This document shows, in pieces, positions 42,680-51,331 of a stretch of DNA of 64,000 nt. Each line of letters opens with the position of its first letter. The stretch's first letter is position 1. The translations under genes and the position numbers were made by a program. Under the pieces are notes generated by a model. That model ran no database searches. It worked only from the letters and a program-made list of their open reading frames with translations, and was not told the origin of the DNA. Source of the stretch: Ornithinibacter aureus. Lineage in GTDB: Bacteria; Actinomycetota; Actinomycetes; Actinomycetales; Dermatophilaceae. The stretch covers positions 1,426,001 through 1,490,000 of the forward strand of contig NZ_VMSB01000001.1 of the NCBI RefSeq assembly GCF_009858245.1, read 5' to 3'.

Positions 42680-43722
42680 CGGGACAAGCGTACGGGCGGG
42701 CCGTGGTGGTCCCCGACGCCCAGGACCTCCCCGTCGAGCTCGACCCGGGGAAGCCCGGGCGTTCCGCTCCCCGCGGCCGCCGCCCAGTCGTGCTCGAACG
42801 CGACGTGGGCGAGCGGCATCCGCCCTCGCGCCGCCCGGACCGCGTCCTGCACGGCGGCGGTCTCATCGGCAGGCCAGTACATCCGGGTGACGGAGTGCCA
42901 CACCACCGTGAGGACGCCGTCGGGCACCGGTTCGGCGAGCCGCTCGGCCACCCACTGCGAGGCCGGAGCCCGGTCGACCACGACAGGGTGCTCCCTCGCG
43001 ACCGCGAGAGCCGCCGCGAGTCGTGCGTGGCGCTCACGCTGCCACGGCCACACGAAGGAGGTCAGGTAGACGCCCCCCTCGGCCGCCGCCGTGTCGACCG
43101 GGGCCAGATCGCACCCCCGGCGGTCGACGACCTCGAAGGTCTCCGGCCGGAACCCCGGTGCACCGCAGTCCGGCACCACCAGGCCCGCGTCGACCGGGCC
43201 CGCCGACCACCCCTCACCGACGAAGCGGTAGCGGTCCACGAGCAGCCCGAGACCTCCGGAGGCACCGGGTTCGAGGAGCCGGACCCGGTGCAGCCCGCGT
43301 CGGCGCAACGCCTCGGACACCCCGACGAGCAGGGCCAGGGTGCGGGCCGGTTCGTTGGTCTGCGGGGCCACGTCCAGGCTGGAGCGCAGCTCGTCACGGT
43401 GCGCCTGCAGCGCCGGCCGCACGGCATCCCACGCGTCGCGGGGGTCGAGGGCGCCACCCAGCGCGGGGTAGAACCCCTCGAGCTGCGGGGCCTCGCCCCG
43501 CAGGACGATCCTGAAGAGCCCGGCGAGCATCCGCAGGTGCGGCATCAGCTGCGCCGGTGCGTCCTGCCAGCCGTCGAAGATCTCGCGGGTGACTCCGCCG
43601 GCCTCCCAGTCGTCGGCCATCCGTGCGAGGAGCGCCGCGTAGAGGTGGTCCTCAGGGCCGAAGTGCGCGCGGAAGCGGTCGGCGAGCGTCCCACCCGCGA
43701 CCCCGCCGACGTCCTGACCCAT
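42676..43722 (-). CDS. DUF2332 family protein
   Basis: 348 residues. The pattern FRAHFGPEDHLYAALLARMADDWEAGG, then LLEPGASGGLGLLVDRYRF and VVWHSVTRMYWP, identifies the DUF2332 family of actinobacteria and alpha-proteobacteria. The GASGGLGL loop looks like a nucleotide- or SAM-binding turn, but no activity is known. It is translationally coupled to the downstream beta-lactamase-fold gene and divergent from the aminopeptidase gene, with about 54 bases between. Confidence 0.85.
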   Translation of the reverse strand: MGQDVGGVAGGTLADRFRAHFGPEDHLYAALLARMADDWEAGGVTREIFDGWQDAPAQLMPHLRMLAGLFRIVLRGEAPQLEGFYPALGGALDPRDAWDAVRPALQAHRDELRSSLDVAPQTNEPARTLALLVGVSEALRRRGLHRVRLLEPGASGGLGLLVDRYRFVGEGWSAGPVDAGLVVPDCGAPGFRPETFEVVDRRGCDLAPVDTAAAEGGVYLTSFVWPWQRERHARLAAALAVAREHPVVVDRAPASQWVAERLAEPVPDGVLTVVWHSVTRMYWPADETAAVQDAVRAARGRMPLAHVAFEHDWAAAAGSGTPGLPRVELDGEVLGVGDHHGPPVRLSR

Positions 43723-43776
43723 GGCAGCAGGCTACGACGAGAACACGGCGCGACCCGGCCGTGGGAGCATGGCCGG

Positions 43777-45279
43777 GTGAGCGAGGAACAGCAGCAGGCA
43801 GACAACCGCGCCCGGGCGACGACCGATGAGTTCCGGGCCTTCGTGCGTGACGGGTGGGCACCACGGCGCCCCACCGTGACCGGGCCGAGCCCCGCGGCGG
43901 CCCCGGCTGCAGCACACCGGGCACTGGTCAGCGCCGCGTACCCCCGCCAGCGGCTGATCATCCCGGCCGGTGGCCTGAAGGTGCGCAGCAACGACTGCGA
44001 CTACGTCTTCCGTCCGCACACGGCCTTCGCCTGGCTCACCGGGCTCGGCGCCGACCGTGAGCCCGATGCCGTCCTCGTCCTCGATCCCGTGATCGGCGCC
44101 GACGGCACCGACGGCGGTCACGACGCGGTCCTGTACTTCCGGCCCCTCGCCGACCGCGACAGCGACGAGTTCTTCGCCGACTCGCGCTACGGAGAGTTCT
44201 GGGTCGGCGCCCGGCCCTCCATCGCCGACATCGAGCTCGAGCTGGGCCTGACGGCCCGCCACGTCGACGAGTTCGCCGCGGCGGCATCCAAGGATGCCGG
44301 TGAGATCACCGTGCGCGTCGTGCGCGACGCCGACCTCGCTCTCACGGCACGGCTGGATGCCGCCCGCGTCGAGAACGGAGCGGAGCAGGAGGGCCTGAAG
44401 GAGAGCGACGACGCGCTCGCCCACGACATCTCGCACCTGCGGATGTGCAAGGACGACTACGAGATCGAGCAGATGCGCGCCGCGGTCGCCGCGACGCACC
44501 ACGGCTTCGACGCAATGGTCTCCCAGCTCGCCGTGGCGGCCGAGGCAGGTCGGGGTGAGCGGTGGCTCGAGGGCACCTTCGCGCTGCACGCTCGCCACCG
44601 CGGCAACGGCGTCGGCTACGACAGCATCTGCGCGGCCGGAGACCACGCGAACACGCTGCACTGGATCAAGAACACCGGTGAGGTCCGCGAGGGCGACCTC
44701 GTGCTCATCGACGCCGGCGTCGAGGTCGACTCGCTGTTCACGGCTGACGTCACCCGCACCTTCCCGGTCTCCGGGACGTTCACCGACGCCCAGCGCGAGA
44801 TCTACGACGCCGTGTACGCCGCCCAGGAGGCCGGCATCGCCGCGGTCAAGCCCGGCAACACGTTCTCCGACGTCCACGCGGCCGCGATCCGCGTCATCGC
44901 CGAACACCTGCACGCGTGGGGGCTGCTCCCCGATGGCGTCTCGGTCGAGGACACCCTGGACAAGGAGCACGGGCAGTACCACCGCCGCTGGATGGTGCAC
45001 GGCACCTCGCACCACCTGGGCCTCGACGTGCACGACTGTGCCCTCGCGACGCGTGAGGAGTACATGGACGCCGAGCTTCGCCCGGGCATGGTGCTCACCG
45101 TCGAGCCGGGCCTGTACTTCAAGGCCGACGACCTGCTCGCACCCGAGCGGTTCCGCGGCACCGGCGTGCGCATCGAGGACGACGTCCTCGTCACGCAGGA
45201 CGGCTGCGAGAACCTCTCGGCGGGGATGCCGCGCACCTCCGCCGACGTCGAGGCCTGGATCGCGCGCCTGCGTCCCTGA
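43777..45279 (+). CDS. pepP: Aminopeptidase P (Xaa-Pro aminopeptidase)
   Basis: 500 residues: an N-terminal AMP_N domain (residues about 45-190) and a C-terminal pita-bread metallopeptidase. Dinuclear metal ligands are seen in LIDAGVEVDSLFTADVTRTF (both Asp), HGTSHHLGLDVHD (His), VLTVEPGLYF (Glu) and GVRIEDDVLVT (Glu). It removes N-terminal residues preceding proline. The GTG at 43777 is used because the frame further left is antisense to DUF2332. It converges on the PIG-L gene. Confidence 0.93.
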   Translation: MSEEQQQADNRARATTDEFRAFVRDGWAPRRPTVTGPSPAAAPAAAHRALVSAAYPRQRLIIPAGGLKVRSNDCDYVFRPHTAFAWLTGLGADREPDAVLVLDPVIGADGTDGGHDAVLYFRPLADRDSDEFFADSRYGEFWVGARPSIADIELELGLTARHVDEFAAAASKDAGEITVRVVRDADLALTARLDAARVENGAEQEGLKESDDALAHDISHLRMCKDDYEIEQMRAAVAATHHGFDAMVSQLAVAAEAGRGERWLEGTFALHARHRGNGVGYDSICAAGDHANTLHWIKNTGEVREGDLVLIDAGVEVDSLFTADVTRTFPVSGTFTDAQREIYDAVYAAQEAGIAAVKPGNTFSDVHAAAIRVIAEHLHAWGLLPDGVSVEDTLDKEHGQYHRRWMVHGTSHHLGLDVHDCALATREEYMDAELRPGMVLTVEPGLYFKADDLLAPERFRGTGVRIEDDVLVTQDGCENLSAGMPRTSADVEAWIARLRP

Positions 45280-45303
45280 CGGTCGAGCGCCGCCGCCCGC
45301 GCC

Positions 45304-46044
45304 TCAGCCCCGGCGGATGACGTCGAACAGGGCCGCGTGCTCGACACCGACCGCCTGGCCTCCACCGCCGAGGATCATCTGCAGGAGCTCCCGAGGCTTG
45401 GGGAACTCCTCGGGGAGGGCGTCGTTGTAGGCCGCGTGGGCCTCCAGTGAGTGCACGGCGGCCTCGAAGTGCTCACCCGAGACGTCCACGAAGTGGGTCG
45501 GGGTGTTGCTGGCGGCCACCGCCAGCGCCTTGACACCCCCCCACGGCTCGAGCCCTTCGTCGGCGAGGGAGGTGTGCAACCACCGGTTGCCGGCATCCGC
45601 GACGGCATCCAAGGTGGCCAGCCCGACGGCGCGGTGGTCTGCCTGGTTGACCATGCCGGTGCCGAACCGCTCGTCCCACGTGCCGGTGACGACGAGATCG
45701 GGGCGCTCCCGCCGGATGGCGCGGGCGATGGCGCAGCGCAGGGCGACCCCGTACTCGATCGCCCCGTCGGGGAGCCCGCCGAACTCCACGACCTCGACGC
45801 CGACGCGCCGGGCACTCTCCCGCTCCTCGGCCTCGCGGACCACCGCGGCCTCGTCCGGGTGCATCGTGTCGATGCCGGCCTCGCCGCGGGTGAGCAGGAA
45901 GTAGCTCACGCTCGCGCCCTCGGCGACCCACCGGTGGACGGCCGCGGCCGTGCCGTACTCGATGTCGTCCGGGTGGGCGACGACGCACAGGACACGGGCG
46001 AATTCGCCCTCGAACGGCTCGAGGTGGGGGCGCGCGTCAGTCAT
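45304..46044 (-). CDS. PIG-L family LmbE-like deacetylase
   Basis: 246 residues. The zinc-binding motif AHPDD is in VLCVVAHPDDIEYG, with LTRGEAG, the RxxE region AEERESARRVGVEVVEFGGLPDG and the His in VNQADHRAVG. LmbE-like enzymes deacetylate N-acetyl sugars, including mycothiol and bacillithiol precursors, or mycothiol conjugates. It is closer to the general group than clearly MshB or Mca, so substrate is open. It is 10 bases downstream of the GSP17M gene on the same strand. Confidence 0.88.
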   Translation of the reverse strand: MTDARPHLEPFEGEFARVLCVVAHPDDIEYGTAAAVHRWVAEGASVSYFLLTRGEAGIDTMHPDEAAVVREAEERESARRVGVEVVEFGGLPDGAIEYGVALRCAIARAIRRERPDLVVTGTWDERFGTGMVNQADHRAVGLATLDAVADAGNRWLHTSLADEGLEPWGGVKALAVAASNTPTHFVDVSGEHFEAAVHSLEAHAAYNDALPEEFPKPRELLQMILGGGGQAVGVEHAALFDVIRRG

Positions 46045-46053
46045 GGGGCAAAA

Positions 46054-46617
46054 CTACGCCCCGTCGGTGCGAGCCCGCTCGGCTTCCTGTGCCCGACGAA
46101 CCTCCTGCATGGCGGCACGCATCGGGTCCATCTCGGTGAGCAGCTCGCGGCCGCGTTGCACGTGCTTGTGCTCGCAGAGCACCTCGTACTTGGCCGCCAC
46201 GACCTGGCTGACGGAGGTGAAGTCCCGCTCACCACGGGTCAGGCGGTACCCCACGGCCGCCCAGACCATGCCGAAGAGGGCACCGAAGGCGACCGTGCTG
46301 ACGACGTTGAGGATGTTGAACCCGCTCGGGTCGAACAGCGCGAAGATCGTCCCGACGAACAGGCCCAACCACGCACCGGACAGGGCGCCCGCCCCGAAGA
46401 CCCTGCCCCGGGTGAGGCGCCCGGTGACCCGCTCGAGCTGCTTGAGGTCGGTGCCGACGATGAGCAGGTCCTGGACGGGGAACTCGTTGTCGGAGAGGTA
46501 GTCGACCGCCTTCTGGGCCTCCTCGTAGGAGTCGTACAGGCCCAGCGACATCGGGTACTGCAACGACAGGGCGGCCCGCAGGCCGGGGCGCATGGGCTGG
46601 CTGGTCATGTCACCCAT
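46054..46617 (-). CDS. General stress protein 17M-like membrane protein
   Basis: 187 residues. The N-terminal GSP17M domain (LGLYDSYEEAQKAVDYLSDNEFPVQDLLIVGTDL, residues 22-56) is followed by a glycine-rich double membrane segment (VFGAGALSGAWLGLFVGTIFAL and VVSTVAFGALFGMVWAAVG) and a charged C-terminal tail. The family is induced by stress in Bacillus but its mechanism is unknown. Starts at 46617 and 46608 are both in frame; I give the longer. It is divergent from the VanY-like gene. Confidence 0.82.
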   Translation of the reverse strand: MGDMTSQPMRPGLRAALSLQYPMSLGLYDSYEEAQKAVDYLSDNEFPVQDLLIVGTDLKQLERVTGRLTRGRVFGAGALSGAWLGLFVGTIFALFDPSGFNILNVVSTVAFGALFGMVWAAVGYRLTRGERDFTSVSQVVAAKYEVLCEHKHVQRGRELLTEMDPMRAAMQEVRRAQEAERARTDGA

Positions 46618-46674
46618 TATCCCCCGGTCCGCGCCCCTGACTGCGCACGGGACCGCCCGTTCGGGGATGCTGGG

Positions 46675-48339
46675 GTGGTGCCCCTGCCCTGGTCGTCCCG
46701 GTCCGACCCGGGTTCAGTCCGCCCGCGTGGTGTCCGGGCTGCGGGCGCAGCGGTCCTGACCGTCGTCGTCGCGGGGGGCGGAGCAACCCTGCTCCTGCAC
46801 CAGGACGACGGGGCAGCACCCGCTGCGAGCGCGACCGCCGCGCCCTCGGCGGCGGCGCAGATCTCTCCCTCCCCGGCGCCCCCCTCACCGACCCCGACAC
46901 CCTCGCCGACCCTGACACCCCGCGCCAGCGGCACCCTCCCCGAGGTGACGCGCGTGACGGGCAAGGACCGACCCGCCCTGGCGGTCGCGGCCAGCCGCGC
47001 CATTGCCCCGGCGGACCGGCCCACCCCGGTGGTCTACCTCGTCGCCGACGATGCCCTCGACCTCGGCTGGGCGGCCATTCCCGCGGCCACCGCCCGCGGT
47101 GGCGTCGTCCTGCTGACACCCGCGCACCGGCTGCCCGCCCCGCTGGCGACACAGGTGCAGCGGATGGCTCCCGACGAGATCGTGCTCGTGGGAGGCATCA
47201 GGACGATCTCGGATGCCGTGGCCTCCGCCGCCGCTCGCCTCACCACACGCGTGGTCCGGGTCGACCGGGACGATGCCGCCGGGGCGGCCAGGGACATCAC
47301 CCGGGCGGCCTTCACCACCGCGGCCGAGGTCAGGGTCGCCGAGGGGGGTTCGACCACGACGCTCGCCACGGCATCCGTGGCCGCGGCCGCCGACGGGGTC
47401 CCACTGCTGCTGACCGACGAGGGATCCACTACCCCGACCGCCGCGGACGAGTCCGTGGCGCAGGTGCTCGGCGCCGACCTGGTGACCGTCGGGGCAGACG
47501 ACGACACCCGGCCCGTTGCCGCCCGACCGGTCTCCGAGGTGGTGGTGATTCGGGCCGGCCGCGCGGTCGAGGCGTTCACGGGTGCAGCCCTGGCCGCGGC
47601 CTCAGGCGCAACCCTGGTCGCGACGGCGCCCCACTGCCTGCCCGCAGCGAGCAGGGATGCCGCGTTGGCCCCGACGGTTGCGACGGTCACCATCGTCGGC
47701 GGTGAGCAGTCGATCCGCAGCAGCGTCGACAGCTTCCAAGGGTGCCGCAGCCTCACCGATCCCACGAGTTCGTGGGTGCTGGTCAACAAGCAGAACCCGC
47801 TCTCCCCCATGAGCTTCGAACCAACTGACCTGACCGTGCCCGCCATGCCGCACGCCGACGGTCACCAGCTGCGTCCGGATGCCGCGAAGGCCTTGGCGGC
47901 CATGGCCGCAGCCTCGGTCGAGGAGGGCGCCGGCGTGATCGGCATCGACACGGCCTACCGCTCCTTCGAGACCCAGGAGGCGCTGTACGCGAAGAACCTT
48001 GCCCGCCGCGGCCGCGCCTGGACAGACCGCTGGTACCTGCGCGCAGGCTTCAGCGAGCACCAGACCGGGTTGACGGTGGACCTGCTGCCCATCGGACGCT
48101 CGAACTGCACCATCAACGACTGCATCGACGAGACCCCCCAAGGGGTGTGGCTGGCCAGGAACGCCTGGCGCCACGGGTTCCTGCTGCGCTACGAGAAGGG
48201 ACAGACCCCGGTGACCGGCGTCGGGTTCGAGCCGTGGCACTTCAGGTACGTCGGAAAGCCCTTCGCCGCGGCCTACACCGAGGGCGGGTGGCGCACCTAC
48301 GAGCAGTTCCTCGGACAGCCGGCCGCCCCCACCTACTGA
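46675..48339 (+). CDS. Cell-wall-binding repeat / VanY-like D-Ala-D-Ala carboxypeptidase fusion
   Basis: About 554 residues. A short cytoplasmic end and membrane segment (VRAAGAAVLTVVVAGGGATLLL) are followed by a Ser/Pro-rich linker and then about 230 residues resembling cell-wall-binding repeat 2 modules (ALAVAASRA, VYLVADDALDLGWAAIPAATARGGVVLLTP, EIVLVGGIRTISDAV). The C-terminal 170 residues are a VanY-type DD-carboxypeptidase: zinc ligands in SEHQTGLTVDL and EPWHFRYVG. It would trim peptidoglycan stem peptides outside the membrane while docking to the wall. GTG 46675 or 46678 is the probable start; the frame further upstream is antisense to other genes. Confidence 0.82.
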   Translation: MVPLPWSSRSDPGSVRPRGVRAAGAAVLTVVVAGGGATLLLHQDDGAAPAASATAAPSAAAQISPSPAPPSPTPTPSPTLTPRASGTLPEVTRVTGKDRPALAVAASRAIAPADRPTPVVYLVADDALDLGWAAIPAATARGGVVLLTPAHRLPAPLATQVQRMAPDEIVLVGGIRTISDAVASAAARLTTRVVRVDRDDAAGAARDITRAAFTTAAEVRVAEGGSTTTLATASVAAAADGVPLLLTDEGSTTPTAADESVAQVLGADLVTVGADDDTRPVAARPVSEVVVIRAGRAVEAFTGAALAAASGATLVATAPHCLPAASRDAALAPTVATVTIVGGEQSIRSSVDSFQGCRSLTDPTSSWVLVNKQNPLSPMSFEPTDLTVPAMPHADGHQLRPDAAKALAAMAAASVEEGAGVIGIDTAYRSFETQEALYAKNLARRGRAWTDRWYLRAGFSEHQTGLTVDLLPIGRSNCTINDCIDETPQGVWLARNAWRHGFLLRYEKGQTPVTGVGFEPWHFRYVGKPFAAAYTEGGWRTYEQFLGQPAAPTY

Positions 48340-48348
48340 CCGATCCGC

Positions 48349-49545
48349 TCAGCGGGCCTTGTAGTCCTCGAGCAGACGGCGCCCGATGATCATCTTCTGG
48401 ATCTCGGCCGTGCCCTCACCGATGAGCAGCATCGGCGCTTCGCGGTAGAGCCGCTCGATCTCGTACTCCTTGGAGTAGCCGTACCCACCGTGGATGCGGA
48501 AGGACTGCTCGACGACGTCGGCGCAGTTCTCCGAGGCCAGGTACTTCGCCATGCCCGCCTCGAGGTCGTTGCGCTCCCCGGCATCCTTGAGCTTGGCGGC
48601 CTTGACCATCATCTGGTGGCTGGCCTCGACCTTGGTGGCCATGTCGGCCAGACGGAAGAGGATCCCCTGGTGCTCGGCGATCTTCTTGCCGAAGGTCTCG
48701 CGCTGCTGGCTGTAGGCGATGCCGAGCTCGAACGCCCGGCGCGACAGCCCACAGGCCCGGGCTGCGACGTTCACGCGGCCCACCTCGACGCCGTCCATCA
48801 TCTGGTAGAAGCCCTTGCCCGGCACCCCGCCGAGCAGCTGCGCATCGCTCGTGCGGTGGCCCTCGAAGATCAGCTCGGTCGTGTCGACGCCCTTGTAGCC
48901 CATCTTCTCGATCTTGCCCGGCACGGTGACGCCCTGGGCGGTCTCCCCGAAGCCGGACTCCTTCTCGATGAGGAAGGTGCTCATGTTCTTGTAGGGGCTC
49001 TCGCTCTCGCCGAGATCGGTCCGCACGAGCACGGCGACGAGGTTCGAGGACCCGCCATTGGTCAGCCACATCTTCTGGCCGGTGACGATCCACTCCTCAC
49101 CCTCGCGCACGGCCTTAGTGCGGATCGCGGCGACGTCGGACCCCAGCCCGGGCTCGGACATCGAGAACGCTCCGCGGACCTCGCCGGTCGCCATGCGGGG
49201 CAGGTAGCGCTGCTTCTGCTCCTCGGTGCCGTGCTGGAGGATCAGGTAGGCGACGATGAAGTGCGTGTTGATGATGCCGCTCACCGACATCCAGCCCCGC
49301 GCGATCTCCTCGACGACGAGCGCGTAGGTCAGCAGCGACTCGCCCAGCCCGCCGTACTCCTCCGGGATCATCAGCCCGAAGATGCCCATCTCCTTCATGC
49401 CCTCGACGATGTCCGTCGGGTACTCGTCGCGGTGCTCCAGCTCGGTGGCGACGGGCAGGATCTGCTCCTCGACGAACTCGCGCACGAGCTTGATGAGCTC
49501 GTGCTGTTCCTCGGAGAGTCCGTCCGTGGTCTGGAGTCGGGACAT
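48349..49545 (-). CDS. Acyl-CoA dehydrogenase
   Basis: 398 residues. Family motifs: FGLMIPEEYGGLGES, AFSMSEPGLGSDVAAIRTKAVREGEEWIVTGQKMWLTNGG, and the C-terminal RIHGGYGYSKEYEIERLYREAPMLLIGEGTAEIQ. The Glu after LLIG (GEGT) is placed as the catalytic base region of short/branched-chain enzymes. It needs ETF, which could be the EtfBA pair at 34-36 kb or another. Substrate is open. It is divergent from the P450 gene with a 148-base gap. The start is ATG 49545; a longer frame to 49650 has no sensible sequence. Confidence 0.92.
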   Translation of the reverse strand: MSRLQTTDGLSEEQHELIKLVREFVEEQILPVATELEHRDEYPTDIVEGMKEMGIFGLMIPEEYGGLGESLLTYALVVEEIARGWMSVSGIINTHFIVAYLILQHGTEEQKQRYLPRMATGEVRGAFSMSEPGLGSDVAAIRTKAVREGEEWIVTGQKMWLTNGGSSNLVAVLVRTDLGESESPYKNMSTFLIEKESGFGETAQGVTVPGKIEKMGYKGVDTTELIFEGHRTSDAQLLGGVPGKGFYQMMDGVEVGRVNVAARACGLSRRAFELGIAYSQQRETFGKKIAEHQGILFRLADMATKVEASHQMMVKAAKLKDAGERNDLEAGMAKYLASENCADVVEQSFRIHGGYGYSKEYEIERLYREAPMLLIGEGTAEIQKMIIGRRLLEDYKAR

Positions 49546-49653
49546 GCGTGATCGCCGCCTTTGGCTCGGGATGGGTCTGCCCACCGAGTATGCCGCCGCA
49601 CGGCCGACACCTGACCACCGTCGGGGTGTGAGTCCCCCCACCTCGTCCAATGG

Positions 49654-49665
49654 TTGTCATGACAA
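49654..49665. promoter_or_regulatory. TTGTCATGACAA palindrome between divergent acyl-CoA dehydrogenase and P450 genes
   Basis: A perfect 12-bp dyad 29 bases before the P450 start. It is AT-rich against its surroundings and resembles operators of small dimeric repressors such as GntR or MarR types. No such regulator gene is adjacent. Confidence 0.45.
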
Positions 49666-49693
49666 GTAAAGGGCCTCCGGTCATCATGGGGTG

Positions 49694-51082
49694 ATGACTG
49701 CCCTGACCCGCGTCCACGACTCCCACGGTCCGGGCACCCTGCCGATCACCGGGGGCCGCCTCAGACCCGCACTGGCCCTGCGTCGCAACCCGGTGGAGTT
49801 CGCAGAGTCGACATGGCGCGAGCACGGCGACATCGTGCGGATGGTCCTGGGCCCACGCGGCGCTGATCGGGAGGTGTGGTGGCTGCACCACCCCGATGCC
49901 GCGGCACGGGTGCTGTCCGGCAGTTCGTGGCGCACCTACGCCAAACGCGACCGGGTGTACGAGGAGATCGCCTACTGGCTCGGGCCCGGGCTGCTCGCCG
50001 CCGAAGGGGACGAGTGGACCCGTCAGAGGACCATGCTGCAACCGGCGTTCACCAAGGAGGCGGTCCACGGCTACGCCGATCTCATGGTCGAGGAGATCGA
50101 GGCGTTCATCTCCGGCTGGGATGCCGGTGCTCCGGTCACGCTCGACCTCTCGGACCACATGCAGCACCTCACCCTCCAGGTGGTGCTGCGCGCGCTCTTC
50201 GGCGAGTCCGCCTCGGACGCGGTGCCCCACGTCCGCCGATCGTTTCCCTCCTTGTCCGAAACCATCGTCCGCCGCGGGCTCGGGCCCGTGGCACTGCCCC
50301 GTGCCATCCCCACCAGGACCGTCCGGCGGGGGCGTGCGGCCCGCGCTGACCTGCTGGCGGTCTGCGATCGCCTCATCACGGCTCGCCGTGAGGGCCCGGA
50401 GACCGCGAGCGACCTCCTGGGGCGGCTGCTGACGGCTCACGACGCGAACGGTCCGCTCAGCGACGACGAGGTGCGCGCGCAGGTGCTCGTCTTCCTCCTC
50501 GCCGGACACGAGACCACCTCGACGGCCCTGACCTTCGCACTGCACCTGCTCGGCCAGCACCAGGACGTCCAGGGCGCCGTTCGGTCCGAGGTCCGCGCGG
50601 TGCTCGGGAACTCTCGTCCCACGGCCACGACGGCCGCCAACCTTCCGTGCACGACGGCCGCGCTCAAGGAGGCGATGCGGCTCTACCCCTCGGCGCCGAT
50701 GCTCGGCCGCCTCACCCTGCAGGACGACGAGATCATGGGCCACCGCGTCACCCGAGGCACGAACGTCGTCGTCGTGCCGTGGACGATCCACCGGCACCCC
50801 GACCTCTGGGTGGACCCACTCGTCTACGACCCGTCGCGCTTCACCGGGGACGGGACTCGCCCCGCCCCTGCCCACCGCTACGCGTGGATGCCGTTCGGTG
50901 GCGGTCCGCGGGCCTGCATCGGACAGCATTTCTCGATGGTCGAGGCCGTGCTGGCGTTGGCGTTGATCCTGCGTGAGCACCGGGTCACCCCTGCGACGAC
51001 GGCACGCCGTCCACGGGTGAGCGCGGCCATCACCCTCGTGCCCACCGAGCCGATCCTCGCCACGATCACCCGCATCGCCTGA
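49694..51082 (+). CDS. Cytochrome P450
   Basis: 462 residues. The oxygen-activation helix reads VFLLAGHETTSTAL, the ExxR motif is EAMRLYPSAP, and the heme-binding loop is FGGGPRACIGQHFS with the axial cysteine. The I-helix and the WTIHRHPDLWVDPLVYDPSRFTG segment resemble the CYP102/CYP4-like group that hydroxylates fatty acids or alkanes, but substrate is not determined. No ferredoxin or reductase gene is adjacent, so the redox partner is elsewhere. ATG 49694 or the GTG before it is the start. Confidence 0.93.
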   Translation: MTALTRVHDSHGPGTLPITGGRLRPALALRRNPVEFAESTWREHGDIVRMVLGPRGADREVWWLHHPDAAARVLSGSSWRTYAKRDRVYEEIAYWLGPGLLAAEGDEWTRQRTMLQPAFTKEAVHGYADLMVEEIEAFISGWDAGAPVTLDLSDHMQHLTLQVVLRALFGESASDAVPHVRRSFPSLSETIVRRGLGPVALPRAIPTRTVRRGRAARADLLAVCDRLITARREGPETASDLLGRLLTAHDANGPLSDDEVRAQVLVFLLAGHETTSTALTFALHLLGQHQDVQGAVRSEVRAVLGNSRPTATTAANLPCTTAALKEAMRLYPSAPMLGRLTLQDDEIMGHRVTRGTNVVVVPWTIHRHPDLWVDPLVYDPSRFTGDGTRPAPAHRYAWMPFGGGPRACIGQHFSMVEAVLALALILREHRVTPATTARRPRVSAAITLVPTEPILATITRIA

Positions 51083-51202
51083 GTCCTCGCCGCGAATATC
51101 CGATGGCGGCCGCACCCACCCGTGCGGCACGCTGGGTGGTGAGCGAACGGCATCCGCCGTCGTGCCGCACCAAGACCTGAACGACCCGAGAAGGAGGCCG
51201 AC

Positions 51203-51331
51203 ATGTCGATGACTGTCCGGGCCCACACCGAGCCCCTCCCTTCCTCTCTCGATCAGGAGCACCCCCGTGGCACACCAGCCCTTCCACCTGCCGGCGAAGC
51301 AGGAGCTCTTCGCCACCGACACCTCACCTGA
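51203..51331 (+). CDS. Candidate leader ORF overlapping the RIO-like kinase gene (42 aa)
   Basis: ATG 51203 follows the strongest ribosome-binding site nearby (AAGGAGG, six bases before), and the ORF runs MSMTVRAHTEPLPSSLDQEH to RHRHLT, overlapping the kinase start at 51267 by 65 bases in another frame. The kinase itself has only a GGAG site. This could be an upstream ORF that modulates kinase translation, or a short protein. No family match is recognised. Confidence 0.4.
   Translation: MSMTVRAHTEPLPSSLDQEHPRGTPALPPAGEAGALRHRHLT

Noticed and set aside
46045-46062. Small hairpin between the PIG-L and GSP17M genes as a terminator
   Set aside because: Only a 5-bp GGGGC/GCCCC stem, overlapping the stop codon, between two same-strand genes 10 bases apart; too weak to claim.
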